Source: Bog-756 sp963699105 (GTDB lineage Bacteria > Actinomycetota > Acidimicrobiia > Acidimicrobiales > RAAP-2). From it: a stretch of 64,000 nt of DNA. Each line of letters opens with the position of its first letter. Within the stretch, counting starts at the first letter, position 1. A program made the translations under genes and the position numbers. This document shows, piece by piece, positions 43,525 through 52,236 of this stretch. The notes below the pieces were generated by a model that was not told where the DNA came from, searched no databases, and was given only the letters and a program-made list of their open reading frames with translations. Location: the NCBI GenBank assembly GCA_963699105.1, contig CAVOTI010000005.1, positions 744,001-808,000 on the forward strand, in the 5' to 3' direction.

Positions 43525-44819
43525 GCCCCCTTGATGGCGCGGAACCCGGCCTCGAGATCGGCGAGGATGTCGGCGATCGACTCGAGTCCGATGCACAGAC
43601 GGACCAGATCGGGAGTGACACCCGTGGTGACCTGCTCGGCCTCGCTCAACTGCGAGTGGGTGGTGGAGGCGGGGTGGATGGCCAGACTGCGCACATCGCC
43701 CACGTTGGCCAGGTGGCTGAACAGCTCGAGCCCCTCGATGAAGGCGCGCCCGGCCTCGGCCCCGCCGTTGATGCCGAAGGCCAGGATGGCTCCCCCGCCG
43801 TTGGGCAGGTAGCGCTGCTGACGGGCGTGCCACGGGCTCGACTCGAGGCCCGGGTAGGCCACCCACTGCACGTCGTCACGGGCCTCGAGCCAGTTGGCCA
43901 CCGTCGTGGCGTTGCTGACGTGGCGCTCCATGCGCAGGCTCAGGGTCTCGAGGCCCTGGAGAAAGAGGAACGAGTTGAGCGGGGCGATGGCGGGCCCGAT
44001 GTCCCTCAGGTACTGCAGGCGCGCCTTCAGCACGAACCGGGCCGGGAACAACGCCTCGGGCAGCTGGCCGAACACCAGGCCGTGGTAGCTCGGGTCCGGT
44101 TCGGTGAAGCCGGGGAAGCGACCACTTCCCTCGTAGTCGAAGGCCCCCCCGTCGACGATGATGCCCCCGATCGACGTGCCGTGGCCGCCGATGAACTTGG
44201 TGGCCGAGTGCACCACGACGTCGGCCCCGTGAAGGAGGGGCTGGGCCAGATACGGCGTGGCAACGGTGTTGTCCACCACCAGGGGGATCTTGTGTTCGTG
44301 GGCGATGGCCGACACGTTCTCGAAGTCCAGCACGTCACCTTTCGGATTTCCCAGTGTCTCGGCGTAGAACGCCTTGGTGTTGGGCCGGACGGCGGCGCGC
44401 CAGGCATCGAGATCGTCGGGGTTCTCGATGAAGGTCACCTCGATCCCGAACTTGGGCAGGGTGTAGTGCAACAAGTTGTAGGTGCCCCCGTACAGCGAGG
44501 CGGACGACACGATGTGGCCGCCGTTCTCGGCCAGGTTCAGCAGAGCCACAGTCTCGGCCGCCTGACCGCTGGCCACAGCCAGGGCGGCCACTCCGCCCTC
44601 CAGCGATGCCACTCGCTCCTCGAACACCGCCTGGGTGGGGTTCATGATGCGGGTGTAGATGTTCCCCAGTTCTTCCAGCCCGAACAGGGCGGCGGCGTGG
44701 GCGGTGTCGCGGAAGGTGTAGCTGGTGGTCTGGTAGATGGGAACCGCCCTGGCCCCAGTGGTCGGGTCGGGCGACGCTCCGGCATGGATCTGGCGGGTCT
44801 CGAATCCCCAATCGGACAT
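43521..44819 (-). CDS. metY: O-acetylhomoserine sulfhydrylase (aminocarboxypropyltransferase)
   Basis: A 432-residue PLP enzyme that makes homocysteine from O-acetylhomoserine and sulphide. It starts MSDWGFETRQIHAG, has YTRIMNPTQAVFEERVASLEG, the YGGTYNLLHYTLPKFGIEV segment and the PLP lysine in VVHSATKFIGGHG. The length and the long insertion between the lysine and the C-terminal domain match MetY rather than the shorter MetB/MetZ. An AAGGAGGT ribosome-binding site precedes the ATG at 44819. It forms an operon with metX. Confidence 0.93.
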   Translation of the reverse strand: MSDWGFETRQIHAGASPDPTTGARAVPIYQTTSYTFRDTAHAAALFGLEELGNIYTRIMNPTQAVFEERVASLEGGVAALAVASGQAAETVALLNLAENGGHIVSSASLYGGTYNLLHYTLPKFGIEVTFIENPDDLDAWRAAVRPNTKAFYAETLGNPKGDVLDFENVSAIAHEHKIPLVVDNTVATPYLAQPLLHGADVVVHSATKFIGGHGTSIGGIIVDGGAFDYEGSGRFPGFTEPDPSYHGLVFGQLPEALFPARFVLKARLQYLRDIGPAIAPLNSFLFLQGLETLSLRMERHVSNATTVANWLEARDDVQWVAYPGLESSPWHARQQRYLPNGGGAILAFGINGGAEAGRAFIEGLELFSHLANVGDVRSLAIHPASTTHSQLSEAEQVTTGVTPDLVRLCIGLESIADILADLEAGFRAIKGA

Positions 44820-44998
44820 GGTGACGACCTCCTTCGAGCCGTCACCGGGCGTCACTCGCCTGTCGGACGGCATTCGTCACCCCCGATCCTTGCAAACCCG
44901 ACTGGATTGGTCAACTAACAATTCCCGGTGCGGGTCCGGGCGCATGGTCGATCCCGACCCCATGTCCGAAGGGCGGGTCACTATCTTGGGCCTTCGAC
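44820..44998. promoter_or_regulatory. Divergent region between metY and the GH3 gene
   Basis: Leader of metY on the minus strand with AAGGAGGT just before the start. A TTGACC box and a weaker downstream AAGGAT about 17 nt later, around 44895-44925, may be the metY promoter. On the plus strand a TATCTT box at 44982-44987 lies 11 nt before the GH3 GTG. I looked for a SAM-type riboswitch and saw none. Confidence 0.4.
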
Positions 44999-47827
44999 GT
45001 GAACCCCTTCCCGAACACCCGACGGGCCCCGAGGCACGACCGGAAGGGACGGCTGAGGGCGCGGGGATGGCTGGCGGTGGTGGCCGGCGTGGTGGCCGCC
45101 CTCGTGGTGGTGGGCGTGCTGGTGGCCCGCAGCACCGTTCCTCAAGACGTCCTCGGCGAGCGGGCCGGGTCGGCCCCCGCCCCGCCGAACCAGACGCCGG
45201 TGCCGGGATCGGTGGCCACCGCCGACGTCGCCACCCGCTGCCCCTGGCTCCAGTCGGCCATCGACCGCCACGAGTCGGACACCCAACTGGCCCGGCTGGT
45301 GGTGGACCGGATGACCCTGGACGAAAAGGTCGGTGAGATCGCCCTGGTGGCGGAAGACGGATACGAGAACATCGATGCCGGGGTGCCCAGGCTGTGCATC
45401 CCGGCCCTCACCCTCCAGGACGGTCCGGCCGGAGTGGCCTACGGCGCCACCGGGGTCACCCAGCTCCCCGCCCCGCTGGGAATCGCCGCCACCTTCGATC
45501 CATCGTTGGCCCGGACCTACGGCGAGGTGCAGGGCACCGAGGCCACCGGCCAGGGCATCGACGTCGTCCAGGGTCCCAACCTCAACATCGACCGCGTCCC
45601 CCAGAGCGGCCGGGCCTACGAGGGATTCGGTGAGGATCCTCTGGTGGTATCGACCATGGGCGTGGCCGACATCGAGGGCATCCAGTCGACCGGGGCCATG
45701 GCCATGGCCAAGCACTTCGCCGTGTACAGCCAGGAGACGGACCGGGGGGTCCTCGACGACGTCGTCCCTGAACGGGCGATCCAAGAGATCTACCTCCCTC
45801 CTTTCGAGGCCGCCGTCACCCAGGCGCACGTGGCCTCGATCATGTGCGCCTATCCCAGGTTGAACGGCACCTACCAGTGCCAGGACCCGCAGCTCATGTC
45901 GGTGCTCGGGCAATGGGGATTCACCGGCTTCGTACGGTCCGACCTGGGATCGGTGCACGATCCGATCGCCGCCCTGTCGGCCGGCACCGACCTCATCAAG
46001 CCGGCCCGGGTGCGGGCGCTGTCGACCCTGATCGACGAGCACCAGCTCCCCATGTCGGTGGTGGACGCCGCCGTGACCAAGGTGGTGACCCAGATGTTCG
46101 CCGCCGGCCTGGTGGGCCAGGCCCAGACGGGGACCCTCGCCACCCCGGTCGACTCCGCCGCCCACACCCACTTCGCCCTCCAGGCCGCCGAGCGGTCGGC
46201 CGTCCTGTTGAAGAACACCGGGTCCATCCTTCCCCTCGACCCGTCGCCCGAGCGATCGGTGGCTGTCATCGGGGCCGACGCCAGCACCAAGCCGGTGACC
46301 GCCGGATTCGGCAGTTCCCGGGTCGTCGCCCCGTTCGTCTCGACCCCCCTTGACGCCATCCGCCGTCGGGTGGGAGACGGCGCCGACGTCAGCTACACGG
46401 ACGGAGGGAGCACCACCGCCAACCTGCCGCCCGTGCCCACCCAGCTCATGGGTCCGGTGTCGGGCGGGGGCCAGGGCCTGACCTTGACCCTGGACCGGAG
46501 AGACCCCCGCACCGGTGCCACCGAGGTCGGCGAATCGGTCCAGACGGTCGTGCCCACCGCCGACGTGGTGATCCACCCCCATCCGACCTCGGCTCAGCGG
46601 CTCCCTGGGGCGCTGGCGCTGTCACCGGTCGGCCGCTCTCCTCGCTCGCTGTCCTTCGCCCGGGGGGTGCAGTCCTTCGGGGCGTCGACCACCCCGACCC
46701 GGTCGGACATCGTCCTGCCGCCGGGCTGGTCGGATGTCGTGGCCTCCATGACCGGAACGCTCACGCCGCCGAGGACCGGTCTCTACGTCGTCTCCCTCCA
46801 GGGTTCCGGCGCCGCCAGCCTCACCCTCGACGGAACGCCCGCCGTCTCGGACACGCTGGTCCACGGAAACGGCCGCTGGTCGCAGACCGTGTCGCTGATC
46901 GGTGGCCGTGCCTACCGGGTCGGCATCACCTGGGACCCGATCGACACCACGACCCCGTCGGGCGAGACCAAGGTGGTGGCCAGTACTTTCACCCTGGGGT
47001 GGCAGTACGTGAGCAACCAGATCGCCGCCGCCGCCCACACCGCGGCCAGGGCCGACACCGCCGTCGTGTTCGCCGCCGACTACAACGCCGAGGCCTTCGA
47101 CCGGCCCTCCCTGTCGCTCCCCGGTGACGAGAACGCCCTGATCGAAGCGGTGGCCGCCGCCAACCCCCGGACCGTGGTGGTGCTCAACACCGGTGGGCCG
47201 GTGCTCATGCCGTGGCTGCGCCAGGTGGCGGCGGTGATGGAGGCGTGGTACCCGGGTGAGCAGGACGGGGCCGCCGTCGCCGCCCTCCTGTTCGGGGATG
47301 CCGACCCTTCGGGCCGGCTGCCGGTCACCTTCCCCGTGAGCCAGCAGGCGTCGGCCATCAGCAGCGTGGACCAGTGGCCGGGAGTCGGCCTGACCGCCAC
47401 CTACTCCGAAGGGCTGGAGGTCGGCTACCGCTACAACCAGGCCACCGGAGTGAAGCCCCTGTTCCCGTTCGGCTTCGGGCTGGCCTACACCCACTTCGCC
47501 CTGGGTGGACTGCAGGCCCGCTCGTCACCGGCGGGCGTGACCCTCAGCTTTTCGGTGACCAACCAAGGGGACCGGGCCGGCACTGCGGTGCCCGAGACCT
47601 ACCTGACCCAGCCCCCGGCGGCCGGCGAGCCGCCGAATCAGCTGGCCGCCTTCTCCACCGTGACACTCGCCCCCGGGCGGACCCGCACGGTCACGCTCAC
47701 TGTCCCGTCATCGGCGTTCCGCGCCTACCTCGGCGATTCGTGGACCACGGTGCCCGGCACCTACACCCTGTCGGTCGGACAGTCGTCCTCGAATCTCCCC
47801 CTCTCGGTGGCCGTCCCCGCCCCCTGA
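44999..47827 (+). CDS. Glycoside hydrolase family 3 protein with PA14-like insert, membrane-anchored
   Basis: This 942-residue beta-glucosidase-like protein has an N-terminal signal anchor (about residues 23-43) after a basic tail, so the enzyme faces outward. The GH3 barrel (about 90-360) includes SGRAYEGFGEDPLVVS, MAKHFAVYSQE and the nucleophile region FTGFVRSDLGSVHD (D315). The alpha/beta domain starts near AERSAVLLKNTGSILPLD. An insert with GTLTPPRTGLYVVSLQGSG and LTLDG resembles PA14. A fibronectin-III-like end (LSFSVTNQGDRAGTAVPETY) closes it. It probably hydrolyses beta-linked oligosaccharides. SDL replaces the more common SDW after the nucleophile. Confidence 0.88.
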   Translation: MNPFPNTRRAPRHDRKGRLRARGWLAVVAGVVAALVVVGVLVARSTVPQDVLGERAGSAPAPPNQTPVPGSVATADVATRCPWLQSAIDRHESDTQLARLVVDRMTLDEKVGEIALVAEDGYENIDAGVPRLCIPALTLQDGPAGVAYGATGVTQLPAPLGIAATFDPSLARTYGEVQGTEATGQGIDVVQGPNLNIDRVPQSGRAYEGFGEDPLVVSTMGVADIEGIQSTGAMAMAKHFAVYSQETDRGVLDDVVPERAIQEIYLPPFEAAVTQAHVASIMCAYPRLNGTYQCQDPQLMSVLGQWGFTGFVRSDLGSVHDPIAALSAGTDLIKPARVRALSTLIDEHQLPMSVVDAAVTKVVTQMFAAGLVGQAQTGTLATPVDSAAHTHFALQAAERSAVLLKNTGSILPLDPSPERSVAVIGADASTKPVTAGFGSSRVVAPFVSTPLDAIRRRVGDGADVSYTDGGSTTANLPPVPTQLMGPVSGGGQGLTLTLDRRDPRTGATEVGESVQTVVPTADVVIHPHPTSAQRLPGALALSPVGRSPRSLSFARGVQSFGASTTPTRSDIVLPPGWSDVVASMTGTLTPPRTGLYVVSLQGSGAASLTLDGTPAVSDTLVHGNGRWSQTVSLIGGRAYRVGITWDPIDTTTPSGETKVVASTFTLGWQYVSNQIAAAAHTAARADTAVVFAADYNAEAFDRPSLSLPGDENALIEAVAAANPRTVVVLNTGGPVLMPWLRQVAAVMEAWYPGEQDGAAVAALLFGDADPSGRLPVTFPVSQQASAISSVDQWPGVGLTATYSEGLEVGYRYNQATGVKPLFPFGFGLAYTHFALGGLQARSSPAGVTLSFSVTNQGDRAGTAVPETYLTQPPAAGEPPNQLAAFSTVTLAPGRTRTVTLTVPSSAFRAYLGDSWTTVPGTYTLSVGQSSSNLPLSVAVPAP

Positions 47828-47867
47828 TCTCCCGCCGCCAGACTCCGGCCGACGCCGGCGGCCGACC

Positions 47868-49577
47868 TCAGACCGGCTTCCCTCCCGTGCACCAGGCGTT
47901 GGCCGGCACGCCGGCACACGGGTCGGGCATAGTGGGCAACCGAGGGGGCAGGGGGTGCATCACCACCCCGGTCCGGGGCGGATAGGTGGCCCCGGGCGGG
48001 CAGGAGCCGAATCCCGTGTCGCACAGCACCTGGCCGAGCAGTGGTTCACCGTCGCTGGCCGCCGTGGTGGTCTTCCCACAGGTGGGCTGGACCTGCTCGA
48101 GGTCGGACGGGGTGCTGCCGTCAGGAGCGGTGTTCCCCGAGAAGCAGTTCGAGGGCTGCCCGGGATCGAGGGTGATCTGTCCGAAGTCGGAGTTACCCGG
48201 ATTCCCGAAGTAGCCGTCGTGGTTGAAGGTGTTCCCCACCAGCGCATCACCCATGGGGTCGTAGACGCAACCGAAGCCGGGGGTCTCGACCCCTCCCGTG
48301 CGCGGGCACGACTGGCCGAGTGACGGCGTACCCGAGTCCGGGTACGGGACGACCAGGAACCCCCACGCCCCGTTGTCGGAGAAGGTGTTGTCCATCACCG
48401 TGTCGTTCCGCCCCCCCGACAAGGTCATGCCCGTGCCGGTGGGACCGGCGGCGGCGTTGCCGGCCTCGGGCACGTTGGCGTTGTTGTTGTTGTGCGAGTA
48501 GTTGTGGATGAACACCCAGCACGAGCGGGTGTGGGTGATCGGGCTGATCCCGTGGTCGGGACAGTCGCCGTTCTGGGGGGCCGGGGGATCGCCATCGATC
48601 TGGGTGTTGGTGTCGGTGCCGTCCTGGTTGTTGTCGAACTGCGAGTTCTCGATGACGAGGGCTCCGCCCGAGTTGGTCCCCGAGTACCCGAGGGCGTTGT
48701 ACTCCATCCAGGCGTGGTCGATGGTGACGTCGCACTGCTGACGGCAGGCGCCGACGTACATTCCCGAGTCGTTGAAGTTGCTGGCGTACAGCTGGTTCCA
48801 CCCGGCCGGCCCCCGGGAATTCGAGGCGAAGATCCCGTACTCGGCGGCGGTGGCCTCCTGCTGGTCAGCCGTTCCCTGGGTGCTGAAGAAGGTCGACGTC
48901 GCCGTGAGGTAGCTCCCCCAGTACCCGTGGAGGCCGATCTTGCCGCTCCCCTCCCCTCCGTTCCACCAGATCTCATTGCCCGAGTCGCCGGTGCCGGCCA
49001 GGAAGTTGCAGACGGTGAGGTTCTGGACATACACGTTGTCGGCCTTCCACACCAGTATCCCGTTGCGGCCGACCGGGGTCCCCCCCGGCCCGGGGGCACC
49101 GTAGTTCTGCGCACTGGGTTCCGAGCTGCAGGCACCGTGCGATCCCTCCTTGGTGCCGTCCACGATCACCCTCGAACGGTCCATGCCCCGGAGGTGGATG
49201 TCCGATTTGGTGATCATCACGCCGCCCATGTCCCCGGCCGACGGATCGGTGGCGGCGCCGCTCTCGTCGGCCGTCTCGTGGTAGTCGCCCGGCGCCACCA
49301 GGATCCAGTCGCCGGGCTTGGCCGCGTCGACGGCGGACTGGATGGTCGAGTATCCACCGGTGTGGCCGCGGAAGGTCCCCACCAACAACACTGAACCGCC
49401 CGAGGGGGCGGCGCCGGCCGAACCGGACGACGGGCTCCAAGCGCTGAGGACTCCGGTCCCCAGCACGCAGGTGGCCACCAGGACGACCCCTCGGATCAAC
49501 CGGTTCGGCCCCGATCCCCGGGGTCCAGGCGGCACGCCCCGGGGTCCGCAGAGCGCGTCCTTGGATCGTCGCACCAT
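47868..49577 (-). CDS. Secreted right-handed parallel beta-helix protein
   Basis: A 569-residue exported protein: signal peptide (LIRGVVLVATCVLGTGVLSA), then STIQSAVDAAKPGDWILVAP, a classic opening of pectate-lyase-like or periplasmic copper-binding beta-helices, followed by many Asn-rich turns (NSQFDNNQDGTDTNTQ, NYSHNNNNANVPEAGN, MDNTFSDNGAWGFLV). At least ten cysteines suggest disulphides. No catalytic motif of pectate lyase is obvious, so the activity is unknown; polysaccharide binding or cleavage is the common role. GGGAGG precedes the ATG. It converges on the GH3 gene with 40 bp between them. Confidence 0.8.
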   Translation of the reverse strand: MVRRSKDALCGPRGVPPGPRGSGPNRLIRGVVLVATCVLGTGVLSAWSPSSGSAGAAPSGGSVLLVGTFRGHTGGYSTIQSAVDAAKPGDWILVAPGDYHETADESGAATDPSAGDMGGVMITKSDIHLRGMDRSRVIVDGTKEGSHGACSSEPSAQNYGAPGPGGTPVGRNGILVWKADNVYVQNLTVCNFLAGTGDSGNEIWWNGGEGSGKIGLHGYWGSYLTATSTFFSTQGTADQQEATAAEYGIFASNSRGPAGWNQLYASNFNDSGMYVGACRQQCDVTIDHAWMEYNALGYSGTNSGGALVIENSQFDNNQDGTDTNTQIDGDPPAPQNGDCPDHGISPITHTRSCWVFIHNYSHNNNNANVPEAGNAAAGPTGTGMTLSGGRNDTVMDNTFSDNGAWGFLVVPYPDSGTPSLGQSCPRTGGVETPGFGCVYDPMGDALVGNTFNHDGYFGNPGNSDFGQITLDPGQPSNCFSGNTAPDGSTPSDLEQVQPTCGKTTTAASDGEPLLGQVLCDTGFGSCPPGATYPPRTGVVMHPLPPRLPTMPDPCAGVPANAWCTGGKPV

Positions 49578-49802
49578 GGATCCTCCCCCTTGTCCGGTCT
49601 CCCGGCGGCACCGGGTGGCCACGTCGACACCGATGGTAGCGGGCCGGGCACGATCTGCCCGGATCGACTCGAACCCCAGCTCCTGGGCTACGATCGTCGG
49701 TCGATACCGGGGCGCAGGGACCAAGACGTGATGGGCCAGTGTCCGGTCCGATCCCCCCGGCCCCGTACGGGGCCGGTCACGACCAACCACCAAGGAGCCC
49801 TC

Positions 49803-51251
49803 ATGACCAACGAGCAGCGCCATCCCGAGTTCAAGGTGGCCGATCTCGCTCTGGCCGAGTTCGGCCGCAAGGAGATCGAGCTGGCCGAACACGAGATGCC
49901 CGGCCTGATGGCCATGCGATCCGAGCACGCCTCCGAGCAACCGCTCCGGGGGGCCAGGATCACCGGCTCGCTCCACATGACCATCCAGACAGCGGTGCTG
50001 ATCGAGACCTTGACGGCGCTGGGGGCCGAGGTGCGGTGGGCCAGCTGCAACATCTTCTCCACCCAGGACCATGCCGCCGCCGCCGTAGTAGTGGGCAAGG
50101 ACGGCACCGTCGACGCCCCGGCCGGGGTGCCGGTCTTCGCCTGGAAGGGCGAGTCGCTGGAGGAGTACTGGTGGTGCACCGAGCAGGCCCTGCTGTGGCC
50201 GGGCCAGGGCCCGACCATGATCCTCGATGACGGCGGGGACGCCACATTGCTGGTCCACAAAGGGGTCGAGTTCGAACGGACCGGTGCCGTCCCCGATCCG
50301 TCGACGGCCGACTCGGAGGAATTCGCCGTGGTTCTGAGCGTGCTGGCCGCCGGACTGGCGGCCGACCCGGCCCGTTGGACCACCATAGCCGACGGGATCA
50401 AGGGCGTCTCCGAGGAGACCACCACCGGTGTCCACCGGCTGCTCGAGATGGAGCAGGCCGGCGAGCTGCTCTTCACCGCCATCAACGTCAACGACGCCGT
50501 GACCAAGTCCAAGTTCGACAACAAGTACGGCTGCCGCCATTCGCTGATCGACGGGATCAACCGGGCCACCGACGTGCTGATCGGCGGCAAGGTGGCCGTG
50601 GTGTGTGGTTACGGCGACGTGGGCAAGGGCTGCACCGAGTCGTTGCGGGGCCAGGGTGCCCGCGTGGTGGTCACCGAGATCGACCCGATCTGCGCCCTGC
50701 AGGCGGCCATGGACGGCTACCAGGTGGCCACCCTCGAGGACGTGGTGGGAACGGCCGACATCTTCGTGACCACCACCGGCAACAAGGACGTGATCACCGC
50801 CGATCACATGAGCCGGATGAAGCACCAGGCCATCGTGGGCAACATCGGCCACTTCGACAATGAGATCGACATGGCCGGGTTGGGCAAGATCGACGGCATC
50901 GAGCGGGTCAACATCAAGCCTCAGGTGGACAAGTGGGTCTTCCCCGACGGCCACGCCGTCATCATCCTGTCCGAGGGCCGGCTCCTCAACCTCGGCAACG
51001 CCACCGGTCATCCCAGCTTCGTGATGTCCAACTCCTTCACCAACCAGACCATGGCCCAGATGGAGCTGTTCAACAACCGCGGGGATTACGAGAACAAGGT
51101 CTACGTGCTGCCCAAGCACCTCGACGAGAAGGTGGCCCGCCTCCACCTCGACGCCCTCGGGGTCCGGTTGACCACCCTGTCCAAGGAGCAGGCCGAGTAC
51201 ATCGGGGTGCCGGTGGACGGGCCGTACAAGCCCGACACCTACCGCTACTGA
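49803..51251 (+). CDS. ahcY: Adenosylhomocysteinase (S-adenosylhomocysteine hydrolase)
   Basis: The 482-residue enzyme splits S-adenosylhomocysteine into adenosine and homocysteine, completing the methyl cycle that metX/metY feed. Hallmarks: RGARITGSLHMTIQTAVLIE, WASCNIFSTQDHAAAAV, NVNDAVTKSKFDNKYGCRHS, the NAD site VAVVCGYGDVGKGC and the C-terminal GPYKPDTYRY. AAGGAG precedes the ATG at 49803. A TACGAT box at 49689-49694 may be its promoter, giving a leader of about 100 nt. Confidence 0.96.
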   Translation: MTNEQRHPEFKVADLALAEFGRKEIELAEHEMPGLMAMRSEHASEQPLRGARITGSLHMTIQTAVLIETLTALGAEVRWASCNIFSTQDHAAAAVVVGKDGTVDAPAGVPVFAWKGESLEEYWWCTEQALLWPGQGPTMILDDGGDATLLVHKGVEFERTGAVPDPSTADSEEFAVVLSVLAAGLAADPARWTTIADGIKGVSEETTTGVHRLLEMEQAGELLFTAINVNDAVTKSKFDNKYGCRHSLIDGINRATDVLIGGKVAVVCGYGDVGKGCTESLRGQGARVVVTEIDPICALQAAMDGYQVATLEDVVGTADIFVTTTGNKDVITADHMSRMKHQAIVGNIGHFDNEIDMAGLGKIDGIERVNIKPQVDKWVFPDGHAVIILSEGRLLNLGNATGHPSFVMSNSFTNQTMAQMELFNNRGDYENKVYVLPKHLDEKVARLHLDALGVRLTTLSKEQAEYIGVPVDGPYKPDTYRY

Positions 51252-51297
51252 GACCAGTCGGACCGTTGGTGCCTGGTCGGCGCCGGGCGGCGAGCTG

Positions 51298-52167
51298 ATG
51301 GTCGAGGACGGGCCGGACAGCGAGGACGGGCCGGACGGGCTGGAGGCGACGCGCTACCGGGTGGAGGACCGGGTGGCCACCATCACCCTGCACCGGCCGG
51401 AGCGTCTGAACGCCTGGACGACGCAGATGAACGCCGAGTACCGCGCCCTTCTGCAGCGGGCCTCGGACGACACCGCCGTTCGGGTCATCGTGGTCACCGG
51501 GAGCGGACGGGGATTCTGCGCCGGTGCCGAGTCCGACGACCTGGCCGGTCACGCCCAGCGCGGCACCTACCGCTCGTGGGACTCGGACGACCTGGCCCGG
51601 CCGGGATACGGCGTCCGGCCCGAGTTCGACGCCGAGCTGGCCTACCACTTCGGGATACCCAAACCGATCATCGCCTCCGTCAACGGCCCGGCGGCCGGCA
51701 TCGGCTTCGCCCTGAGCTGCTACTGCGACGTGCGCCTGGCCGCCTCGGGGGCCAAGTTGACCACCGCCCACGGAAAGCTGGGGCTGCCCTGTGCCTTCGG
51801 ACTGGCCTGGCTGCTGCCCAAACTGATCGGCCACTCCCGGGCCCTCGAGCTCATCCTGTCCAGCCGGACCTTCACCGCCGAGGAGGCGGCAGGAATGGGG
51901 CTGGTCTCCACGGTGGTGCCCGCCGACCAGCTGTCGAGCCGGGTGGGCGAGTATGCGCAGATGTTGGCCACCATGGTGTCACCGGCCTCGATGGCCGTAT
52001 CCAAGCTCCAGCTCTACGAGGCCTTCAACCTCACGGCGGCCCAGGCCGTCGAACGGGCCGAGGCCCTCCTCGACCCGATGATGGCCGGTCCCGACTACCG
52101 CGAAGGGGTGGCCGCCATGCGGGAGAAGCGGCCGCCCCGCTTCTCCGACCTGCCACCACCCGGCTGA
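51298..52167 (+). CDS. Enoyl-CoA hydratase/isomerase family protein
   Basis: A 289-residue crotonase-fold protein. The first oxyanion-hole segment is VTGSGRGFCAGAESDDLAG and the second is IASVNGPAAGIGFALSCYCD. The usual catalytic glutamates of classic hydratases are not clear at the standard positions (the second region reads HGKLGLPCAFGLAWLLPKLI), so the substrate and reaction remain open. The insertion after the first loop (QRGTYRSWDSDDLARPGYG) is longer than usual. It lies 46 bp after ahcY and converges on an acyl-CoA dehydrogenase gene. Confidence 0.85.
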   Translation: MVEDGPDSEDGPDGLEATRYRVEDRVATITLHRPERLNAWTTQMNAEYRALLQRASDDTAVRVIVVTGSGRGFCAGAESDDLAGHAQRGTYRSWDSDDLARPGYGVRPEFDAELAYHFGIPKPIIASVNGPAAGIGFALSCYCDVRLAASGAKLTTAHGKLGLPCAFGLAWLLPKLIGHSRALELILSSRTFTAEEAAGMGLVSTVVPADQLSSRVGEYAQMLATMVSPASMAVSKLQLYEAFNLTAAQAVERAEALLDPMMAGPDYREGVAAMREKRPPRFSDLPPPG

Positions 52168-52236
52168 CCGGGACCACCCGTCCCGCCCCGCCCCGGCCGT
52201 CCCGTCCCGGCCGCCCCACCCGGCCCGTCCCGGCCG

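Noticed and set aside
44820..44998. A SAM or SAH riboswitch upstream of metY (and in the 49578-49802 ahcY leader)
   Set aside because: I could not match the conserved cores of the SAM, SAM-IV or SAH classes by eye; a covariance-model search would decide.
47868..51146. A very long minus-strand frame that would fuse the beta-helix protein to about 520 residues upstream
   Set aside because: The upstream part is antisense to the highly conserved ahcY gene and is low-complexity; the real gene starts at 49577 with its own ribosome-binding site and signal peptide.
52168..52236. C-rich repeats between the crotonase and acyl-CoA dehydrogenase genes as a special structure
   Set aside because: They are short, imperfect CCCGTCCCGGCCG-type low-complexity repeats, common in high-GC intergenic DNA.
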